Positions 54,801-64,000 of a stretch of 64,000 nt of DNA are shown here, one piece after another. A program made the translations under genes and the position numbers. The stretch is from Voacanga thouarsii (Eukaryota > Streptophyta > Magnoliopsida > Gentianales > Apocynaceae). The notes beneath the pieces are model-generated. The model was not told where the DNA came from, ran no database searches, and was given only the letters and a program-made list of their open reading frames with translations. Location of the stretch: NCBI GenBank assembly GCA_026120185.1, contig JANUWF010002144.1:1426001-1490000 (forward strand), written 5' to 3'. Positions within the stretch are counted from its first letter, which is position 1, and every line of letters starts with the position of its first letter.

Positions 54801-57800
54801 TTAGAAAGTTAAATGAATAACTTAGGGAATAAGTTATAGATAAATACAAAACTATGTGACAATCCGTGAAAAACTTGATGTTATACTTTCAGATTGTTAG
54901 GGTCTTTGAGTATAAGAATTTGTCAAGTGAGCATCTCCCAATTTCTTAGCTGCGTTGTCCCAACAAAGGTTTTGTCCCTGGATCATGAACATGGGTTCTA
55001 ACTTCTAGGGTTTGTCTAGACTCTTGGCCTATGTCTGCTTCAAGTTTTGGACTCTGATCACGAGGTAGATTGGGTGAATCTTCCTTTACCCTGAATCTTC
55101 TTTTTCCATATTGTCTCTTTAAGAAGTAACTTTATGGCATCCTATACATTTACTTGCTCTTATTGAAGCAAAACATCTAGATTTCAACTTTGCAGCAAGC
55201 TCCTTAAGAGTGACTGCAGACAAAAAATCCACCTTCTTTGATGGGATTGAGAAAAGAGCATAACCTTCATGGTTAACAAATAAATAAACAAAAGAAATTG
55301 TATATTTGTTACTATTACTTGTTGCTTTATGCATCAATAGAAAAGCAATTTAGCATTTCCTGTTCCCTTGTCTGCTAAGGATGTACCTGCATGTAAATTT
55401 TCTAGCAGACTATCAACATGTGATTTGAACAGATTTGAAACATGGGTACTTGGATATACTTCTTTATATGGGGTATTTACTGTGATATTGAGCTCTAGAT
55501 CTGGGTTCCTTTTGATGACTTAGCATGCTATCACGCCTGTTTGCTTTGTTGTCATCCTGTAATTTGTCCTTTCTTGAACACATGTTTGCTCTGTGATGGG
55601 TGCTTCCAGTTGCTTCATAGCATTAATAATATCCTCCGTGTAAAAGTAATGTGCATATTTTTGAAATAGGTGGGCACTGTATCCTCCAGGAAAAGTACCT
55701 TTAGGAGTTACTGTACATGTAAATGAAGATGATGGTGATGTCAACATTGATACTCCATCATCTTTGCAGGTATATAGCACAAGCCTTTCATCTTCTTTGC
55801 TTTCCCTACTCCCTTTACTTCTTTCTCCTTTCTCTTCCATCTGGTTTTAACTGATTCAAAGCTTTCTTTATAGTGGTGGCTGGACTTTTATCCTCTTCTT
55901 TCTGATGAAGACAAGCCAATTGAATGTACTCAGCTTCCGGGTGAGACAATATTTGTCCCCAGTGGATGGTGGCACTGTGTTCTGAACTTGGAGACAACAG
56001 TGGCTGTCACACAGAATTTTGTGAACTCCAAAAACTTTGAATTTGTATGTCTAGATATGGCTCCTGGTTACCAACATAAGGGTGTCTGTCGAGCTGGCTT
56101 GCTGGCTCTGGATGATGACAGTTTTAAAGGAGCTAAAACAGATACATTGAGTATGGAAAATAGTTTGAACTACTCAGACCTTACAAGGAAAGAGAAGAGG
56201 GTTAGAATGTGCAAGGCCGCAGAGAATTCAATAAATGCTAATGATGATAACTTGGAATGTAATACCCTGGAAAATATAAAATTTTCTTATGATATTAGCT
56301 TCCTGTCAATGTTTTTGGATGAAAAGAGGGACCACTACAATTCTTTGTGGAGTTCAAGCAACATCATGGAACAACGGAAAATGAGAGAATGGTTACGGAA
56401 GCTCTGGCTTGGGAAACCGGGACTTAGAGATCTAATCTGGAAGGTATCATTTCCATGTTAAATTTCCTCTTCACTTGTCTTGAGACTCATAGTAACTTCC
56501 CTCTTCACTTGTCTGCACTGAGAAAATTTGGCACTCTGGACAGCATATGTGACTAATTCCTACAGGATCTTTAGCTGGCCATCGTGATCAACATGAGATT
56601 GAGTCTTATGGATTTTCAATGCATTCAGGCCAAAAAGGAATACCTGGAGTTTATGATTTTGACTTTGTTTAGTTATTTACATTAACTTCTCACAGTTGGA
56701 CTGCTGAACAATACTTGTTGCATTATTGTAGGTAACAAACCCTAGCATTTCATGAAAAGTATATGATATGCATAAATTGCATAACCTATTAGCCAACTTT
56801 GGGGGGTTGCCCATCTTATATATTTTGATCTATAGCCTATTAGTAAACTTATGAGAGTTCCCAAGTTATGCTATGTACTTTGATCCATAAATTTCACAGC
56901 TAACTTTTAATCTAAATTGATCAGGGTGCCTGTCTTGCACTAAATGCTAGTAGGTGGTTCGAATTCTTGGGTGAAATTTGTGCCTTTCACAAGCTTCCAT
57001 TGCCTACAGATGAAGAGAAGCTTCCAGTTGGCATGGGAAGCAATCCTGTATGTTTCATTCGATGAATCTCAATATATTGGATTGATAAGTTGGCTTATGT
57101 TGTTCTGAAGCAGATTCTTCTACACACGCACACACACACACACACATATATTTATCTATTTATCTTTTTGGGGGGGGGGTGTGTGGTGGGGGTTGGGATC
57201 TTGTTGAAGAGTATTGCTATCTAAGCTGTCAATAGAGACGTATATACAGCACTATCTTTCATCCTTTATCTGGATTAGGCATAATGGTTGACTTGATACC
57301 TGTTCTCCAACATCAACATCTTATGACAGGTTTATCTTGTTGCTGAAAATGCGATAAAAGTATTTATTGAAGGTGGGCTGGAAGCTTCTCTTTATGGTTT
57401 GGGCACCGAGGTATCATACTGGTATCAATGTATTGATCTGCTTACTATTTTTCTGTACTAAGCTTATTAAATTTTCACTTTAACAGCTCCAGTTCTACAA
57501 TTTATTAGAGAATACCAACTCCCAGTTGAAGGATTGCATTCCTCGTGTTCTTGCCAGTGGGATTCTCTTCCTTAAAGATGGGACATATCACATCTTCCCT
57601 TGGGATGGCAAAGACACCCCTGAAGTGATTGCCAACTGCAATCTTGTACAAACAAACCATGAAGAAATTGAATATCCCTTTGGTGTGTGGGAAAAAAAGC
57701 AATTTGAATATAAGAAACTTGGCTTGTCATTGCTTGACTCTGTAAATCCTGATGGAGAGTCAGCCATATGGCCCTATATGGTTACAGAAAGATGCAGAGG

Positions 57801-60779
57801 AAAAACTTTTTCTGAGATGTGAGAAGATACACTAATTATTTGGACAATGTTTGTATTAGACTGTAGCTCATATTATGTTCCCATAGTTATAATGGAAGTT
57901 ATATCTGGTGTCTAGTATTGAATTTCTTTAGCTTTTTTGTGCAGAAGAGATAACTTTTCATGGGAAGACGCACTAAATTTAGCATCCTTTCTGGGAGAGC
58001 AGTTGCGCAGCCTGCATCTTTTGCCTTGTCCATCATTTCGTGATTCTATGCTACTGCTTAATAAACAAAAAACTGAGCTTCTGTGTGGGAATGGGTATAT
58101 GGTGGACCTCCCTGAAAAAATTAGCATTCCTGAAGAACTAAAATTATTTATCAAAACTTTAAACAAGAAGAAGGTGGATATCCATAGCCGCTTGAGCAAG
58201 TGGTAAGTTATACTTTTCTATTATGTATTGCTTTTCAGTGTCAATTATATAACTATTACATTTTTTTGGTAATCACATGATCATCTTGACATCCATTTTG
58301 TAGGATATTGGTCTCAGAAATATAATCAGTTCATTCAGGAATTGTTGGATCTCTAAAATCATTTGCTTTTAATATGCAGGGGTGATCCAATTCCTAGCCG
58401 ACTAATTGAGAAAGTTGGCGAATATATTCCTCAGGACTTCAAAGAGTTTTTTGCTATATTTGAGGTTTATACCTATGATAGAGTACTTTACGTTCGTTCA
58501 ATTTTCTTTTTCTCACGTCTTTTACTAACTATAACAGTGCTACTTTTGCCTTCGAAGGATGACAAGAATATTGCCAAATCGTACACCTGGATACACTCTG
58601 ATGTAATGGATGATAACATCCAAATGGAGCCATGTTCAGCTGTTCCTTCCTTGTTAGGAAATACTTCTGATCCCAGTGTAGGAAGTAATGGATTTGCAAA
58701 TGGCTCCAAGAGCAGTAATCGGAGTAATTCATGGTACCCTTGCCATGTCATTGATTTCAGTGATCTTTCTCTCGGTGAGTATTTTATTTTGAGGTATTGG
58801 GTTCCATTTTTTCCTTTTGTTGGAGGAGGACGGGGGGAGAGGGGGGGAGGGGGGTTCAGTTTTTTCTTTACTTCTTTCACTTGCCAGTTTTTAATCATTT
58901 GCTTAGCAATTGAGTTGATTGGGTTTTATTTTATTCGCCCTAATGCATCACCATACTAAATTGGCAAGAATAGACGGGAATATGAAAAAGGAGGATGATA
59001 ATGAATTTACTGGCACGTCATTTTCATCCTCTATATGCTCACTGAAACATGTCTGCATTAGTAGTGAGCGTGCCTACGACCTCTTTTACCTGGCTACGAT
59101 TTTGTCACTGCTTGTGATAGGTTGAGGAGTTATACAGGAACAATTCTATGGTGTGTGGTAGAAGGTGTGTGACAACAGGGGTTAAATTTTCTTACTTCAG
59201 TAACACTAACATCAAAATCGTGCATGTCATAGCCTCTCTAGCTGTCTCATTATCTGAAATTTCCAGATTCTTACTTGCTAACATATTCTTCAGATCATAA
59301 AAGTTTTAGTACGGAGTTATGATAAACTTTGTCTGAACCAGATAAAGACCTGGATATAATCACGTGGGTAATCTTTGACAACAAATAATCAAAACTTCAG
59401 GGCACAAAGAAACAAGAAGAGCTGGGAACCTGATTGATTGTCACAAAAACAGTGAACATCAGCTCAGCAACATTTTCCAGCATGAACTCATAAAAACAGT
59501 GAACATCAGTCACATGTTTAATTAGTGTATATATATATTTTTATGGTCTTTTATTTATGGAACATATGTTTTCTACTGAACCTTGAAAGGGCAACGAAGA
59601 TACTTGTGTTGCATGATAGATGAATGCTTAAAATTACAGCCAAGAGCATTTCAGTAGAAGAGTTTTCTCCCTCCCATTCTAGCACCCAAATGCTGAAAAA
59701 AGGGTGTTCTATGTTAGTCCGCCTTTTTGTTACATGCCCATGGGAGTCAGCAGCTTCGGGTTACAGTTTATTTCTTAACTTGGACCATTTTCATTCCTAT
59801 ATAATTGTTTTCCTCTAACAGTAGGTACTTGCAGCTGACAATATTAAATTGACTAGGTGAATTGAAATATTGATCAGAAATTCTCACTCATATATTATTT
59901 GTTATCTCTGATGAGTATGACTTTCAACATTGACCTCTTCATATTGCAATTCTTCAAACTGACTAGATTTTCTTTGCAGGACATCCCATTTGTGATGTTA
60001 TCCCAATATATCTTGATGTCTTTAGAGGAGATACCTGTCTTCTGCAACATTTTCTTGAAAGCTATAAACTTCCATTAATCAGGAGAAAATCATTAAACAA
60101 CACTAGGTTTGGGAGACCCTCATATTTGGCAATGTAAGTTAAGATGCATGCATTTCTTTTTTTCTTTAAGCACTTTACTCACCAACCAACTTTCAGCAGA
60201 GAACTTCAAAAATTGGCTGGAAATTAAGTTTAGATGTTTCCATCATATGACAAAAATCTTCTTTACTTTATTAGAGAGAGAAAATTCCCATTTTAGTGTC
60301 CTCGAACGAAGATCTTCTCATTATTGCTTCTAAGCATTTTGCCTCAGAAACTATTGATCAGCTAACCTGAAAAGTTGAGGTTCCTTTTCTACTTCTTGCT
60401 TGTGAATTCCATTGGATATTTGAAGATCCGGAAATCAGATTTTTCTTGATGTACTCTCTTTCTTGTTTTCTGATGCCACACGGGAATTTAGATTCCCCAA
60501 TCATGCACAAGCATTCTTCCCTGTTGTCACTGTGATGTTGCATTTCACATTGGGCATGAGTAGCACTTCTATTATCTGTTTTTACTTTGCCTCTTTGAAT
60601 TAGGCATTTAGGACTGATTTGAATGGTGGAATTTGTATAGGTGCTATTCTATTCTACACGATGAGAATGTATTGGGAGCCATTTTCAGTCTATGGAAAGA
60701 ACTAAGGATGGCAAACACTTGGGATGAAGTTGAGGAGAAAGTGTGGGGATGTCTAAATAATTTTACTGGCTTCTGTTGA
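51812..60779 (+). CDS. F-box / JmjC-domain protein with C-terminal kinase-like region (At1g78280 type, 16 exons)
   Basis: Exons by GT-AG and phase: 51812-51984, 52655-52765, 52850-52902, 52987-53129, 53721-53918, 54036-54235, 55670-55769, 55874-56443, 56925-57047, 57330-57410, 57487-57818, 57945-58202, 58380-58464, 58558-58774, 59980-60133, 60641-60779 (2937 nt, 978 residues). The F-box (about 30-72) starts [21 protein letters not shown] cupin/JmjC domain (about 115-380) has Fe(II) ligands His275 and Asp277 ([10 protein letters not shown]) and His360 ([10 protein letters not shown]), as in Fe(II)/2-oxoglutarate oxygenases. The C-terminal part (about 560-978) resembles aminoglycoside phosphotransferase/choline-kinase folds: [11 protein letters not shown] (His822, Asp824, Asn829) and VIDFSD (Asp874). 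The F-box suggests an SCF role; substrate unknown. ATGs occur at 51812 and 51815. Intron 13 (58465-58557) is 93 bp, in frame and without stops, so retention would add 31 residues. Confidence 0.93.
57125..57199 (+). repeat. CA microsatellite and G-run in intron 9 of the JmjC gene
   Basis: A CA repeat (about 57125-57146) is followed by a run of ten G (57170-57179) and then GTGTGGTGGGGGTTGGG. The G-tracts could form a G-quadruplex in the transcript. Confidence 0.7.
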
Positions 60780-63636
60780 TCAGTCGTCATTTAATTTTTT
60801 GGGCTTTGTGAGACATGGATGCATAAAACCTTATGCAGTATCTTCATCTCTTTGACATCGCAGATATTTAGGCCTCAGATCTTGAATTTTGGTCTTCTGT
60901 TCCTTCAATTAATTTATGTGCTAATCTTCTTCTAAATCAGGAAAGTATTAGAAAACAAATTCATGTATATTTTTTGTTACTACAGGTTGTAAAAAGGAAA
61001 TGAAGCCTCAATTATTTCATTTTTGAAGCAATAAATAATTGTGTAATAACATGATTTCTCGCCTTTTATACTTCCTCTCCATACTCAATTAAATAACCAC
61101 ATTTTATTTTATTTTGTATAAAAATTTAAGAGAATATATGACCATCTCTTATCACCTTAATCATATTGAACTATTGTGTGAATCGTGTGTGATGGTAGGA
61201 GATTTAAATCCACTGTTTTCTTGTAAGACGATTTGATAAGGTTTAAATTGAAAATATGTTTACCCTGAGAAAATCGAAATTTATCACGAAATATTTTCAA
61301 AACAAAAATATGGATATTGAATGTGGAAGAGAGATTATTTTTATTCATTTTCATTTGAAATTGCCTTCTTTCTTTTTCCCTTTTCCCCCCTTCTTTCTAC
61401 TTCATAACTCCAATTAATTAGGCAATCACTAGAAGATTATCACATGGCATCAGTTAATGATTTTTTTTAGTAAGGTTTAAAATCCAATAGATATTATGGT
61501 GTACAATTAATTATATCTACGACGATGTGAAATCATACAAATCAAAAGTTTGTAAAATCACAGTCAATCAAGATAGGGTTAATTTTTTTCAAGTCATAAG
61601 TTGATTTGATTGGTCTCAAAACTCTAGAGCAAAGAAATTAGCAACTCTTGGTGGAACCACAATCCAGGCAGGCAAAACATTACAAAATTTTAAAATGATG
61701 ATTAATCTTTCGCTACAAAAAAAGTATCTTAGTCAGCTAAGAATCAAAGAAAGAATTCTCACAAGAAGAATAAAATTTACAATTGTATTAATGATTGAAT
61801 ATCTTCTAATTATAATAGTTGAAAACCTATATATGGTATTAGCTTCTTGAAAAATAAGAAATTACTTCAAACATTTAACTATGACAATTGCCTAAAGTGA
61901 TTAGGCAACTAAATAATTACCTAAAATGATTAGACAATTAGAATAATTTTCTAAGGAAATATAAACACTCAATTATAACAATTTTATAAAAGAATAGGAA
62001 TAGGATGCGAAAACAGTATATTGTTATAATGTACGAAATATTCGTTGTGATTCTATAGGTCACTTGTAAGTTAACACTTCTTTTTGGACTCTCTAATCTC
62101 CAAAATAATGATGTTTGGTGGTATTTAGAAGCCTTTTGTATATTTAATGGACACTTCTTAATGCTATTTGATATGGACGTACAAAGCATCTTTAAATTTT
62201 TTAACCATTGGTCTAGTAATTACTCCACTAAATAATTATAATGGATCCTTAGACCTTGAAATGGTTGGATTCGTATCACATGAATAATACATAATGGAGG
62301 CAAAGCCAATCAATACAAATTGATTTGAATTTTGATTCAAATCCCATATATAAGAGATGCTCGAATCAACTCTTTTTAATAAATAGATTTAATTGACACT
62401 TCAATTATGGAATTCAAACGAATCAAATGGAAAAAGGTATTTTTAATCATATTAAAATATACAATCAATCAACATTTATCGAATTTAAAAAGAGTTAAAA
62501 GAATTTATTCGATTTCCTTATTTTAATTTTTAAAATCGAGAGATCCATAAATTAGAACTGCGATGTTGGCCCTCAAATACAAAGGTACAAGGTAGCTTGA
62601 ATGCACGACTTCTCTATCGAGTAAGAATAAAATTTGTCCTTAATAATCTAACAATATTAAATAAAAAGACATTATTTAATGAATAAAACTTACTCTACCA
62701 ATAATAACATGATCTTCTTCAAAATTTCACAGGAACGCGAAGGCTTGGCACCTCAAACCATGTCAAAGAAGCACAAAAATTTCTTTTGTTCGATTGTTGG
62801 TAATATGTATTTTTTGGCATTGATACTACACATGCATGATCGAACAATTGCTTATATCAACACACACTAACTCTTTGGTTTGCTCCAAGTTGTGGTACCT
62901 AATTCTTGAGAAAGTAATTCAACGGTTGGCGGAATATCCATTCACGCATGCACGGAGGAATCTCGCGATCTCCACCCCTACCCAAATTCTTGAGTGCACA
63001 AAGAATGGACCAACCTCTCTCTTCCTGCACAAGCATAAATGCAGGGCTCTCGCAAGATAATTTAACCGCATATTATATTTCTAAGAAGACATGAATGTCA
63101 TAATTCCACTGAATCACAAATTTTATCCAGTGAGAATCACGTGATGTTCTGCTTTTCCATCGTGTAAGGCAACATTTGTAGTCATAAAAAAGCATAATGG
63201 TCCAACCAAAATCAGGTTCTCTTGAGACACATTCTATTGGCTAATAGACTCAGTAATGATCAAATTGATGGCCACTACACCAAGTTTCAATGTTCACCCC
63301 CACAACCCCCCCCTTTTGGGGAATGTAGAGGGCCCATTATTTAAAATGGGAAGTTCAAAGAATACATGATGGCACAGAGAAAACCGGCATTCTTGGGAGT
63401 TTTTATCAAAATAGGTTAAAATTAAAAAGACTTATCAAAAATGGATTTGAAATTAAAAAAGTAACATAAAAGCGTTCCTCACATTTGAAGACACGACATG
63501 TTTATACCAGTGCACCTTGTATTTACCAAACGTGAGGTACAAGTACCTCACATCTAGTTGTTGCATCTTCTTAAAATGGGAAGTTCAAATGATACATGGT
63601 GGCAGAGAGGAAGCGGGCATTCTTAGCCCTTGGCGT
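60780..63636. other. Downstream flank of the JmjC gene, no gene recognised
   Basis: 60780-61040 is probably the 3' untranslated region and terminator region of the JmjC gene (AATAAATAATTG at about 61029). The rest is AT-rich. ORFs at 61157-61354, 61938-62189, 62679-62870 and 62836-63060 show no recognisable protein. A direct repeat (TTAAAATGGGAAGTTCAA...) occurs at 63341 and 63571, 230 bp apart. Confidence 0.55.
63341..63625. repeat. Direct repeat, two ~55-bp copies 230 bp apart
   Basis: TTAAAATGGGAAGTTCAAAG at 63341 and TTAAAATGGGAAGTTCAAAT at 63571. Both continue as ATACATGRTGGCA, then AGAG...GGGCATTCTT or CGGCATTCTT. The segment between contains AGGTACAAGTACCTCAC. Confidence 0.75.
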
Positions 63637-63679
63637 CAGGGGCGGACCTACAGCTAGTCTTGCCCCCAAGAATTTTTTA

Positions 63680-63715
<36 letters not shown>

Positions 63716-64000
63716 AATATATATTTAGAAGTTTAAATAAATTGACCTTTCCAAATATATGAAATTAATTTTATATAAATATTATAAAATAATATAATAA
63801 TAAAAAAAATTTATTGGATGTGAGATTTCATTTAAGGTGAATTGCTATAATTAATAATATAATTTGATTATTTTCTTTATATGGTATGAATTTTTAATTT
63901 TGAAAAGTTATCTACTATATTTGAAAATTATATCAATAAATAGTCAAGATAAATAAATTTAAAATTCATATATATTATGAAGTAGCCATTATTTTTACTT
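63637..64000 (+). mobile_element. Possible left end of a transposon truncated by the window edge
   Basis: CAGGGGCGGACCTACAGCTA at 63637 resembles the CAGGGGCGGA-type terminal repeats of some plant hAT elements. It is followed by a TA microsatellite (63686-63712) and very AT-rich DNA. The other end is outside the window, so the call rests on one terminus. Confidence 0.3.

Noticed and set aside
62679..63060. Two overlapping small ORFs near the right end
   Set aside because: No similarity recognised, no splice-consistent extension, and composition as in the surrounding intergenic DNA.

Overview
The window looks like nuclear DNA of a flowering plant, most likely a eudicot. It is AT-rich, has two multi-exon genes with GT-AG introns (a plastid class II DAHP synthase and an F-box/JmjC protein of the Arabidopsis At1g78280 type), and carries plant Ty1/copia, LTR/gypsy-like and hAT elements. 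No rRNA, tRNA, CRISPR or bacterial-style operon was seen. I cannot name the species.

Positions 1-42800 are a nest of transposable elements. (i) A minus-strand copia element (element B) occupies about 1-12749; its left LTR runs off or fades near the window edge, and its right LTR is split by a 3.17 kb solo gypsy-like LTR (8255-11425, target duplication CCTTG). (ii) A 5.3 kb hAT transposon (13016-18332, perfect 8-bp target duplication CCAAGAAC) carries a decayed transposase and a fragment of a plant UDP-glycosyltransferase gene. (iii) A plus-strand copia element of the same family as B (element E, 18997-29969) has a solo Angela-type copia LTR (22239-23764) in its leader. (iv) A short-LTR copia element (element C, 30374-35941, target duplication CGTCA) has a broken polyprotein. 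(v) A second member of that family (element D, 37463-42797, target duplication AATAA) has almost identical LTRs. Its gag-integrase block is replaced by an antisense, intron-containing copy of an RKD (RWP-RK) transcription factor gene.

Positions 42803-45132 are intergenic DNA with a long TTA microsatellite. The genic half follows: DAHP synthase (45133-48524, 5 exons, 540 residues) and the F-box/JmjC/kinase-like gene (51812-60779, 16 exons, about 978 residues). Both are on the plus strand, their splice phases close correctly, and they look intact. The last 3.2 kb has no recognisable gene and ends in what may be the terminus of another transposon.

The two host genes are not functionally linked. 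DAHP synthase is the entry enzyme of the shikimate pathway; the other is a putative Fe(II)/2-oxoglutarate dioxygenase with an F-box. The most unusual feature is element D, a young, non-autonomous retrotransposon that has transduced an embryo/egg-cell-type RKD gene. The hAT element with its captured UGT fragment comes second. Both captured copies are broken by stops or frameshifts, so any effect is more likely through RNA (antisense or small RNA) than protein.
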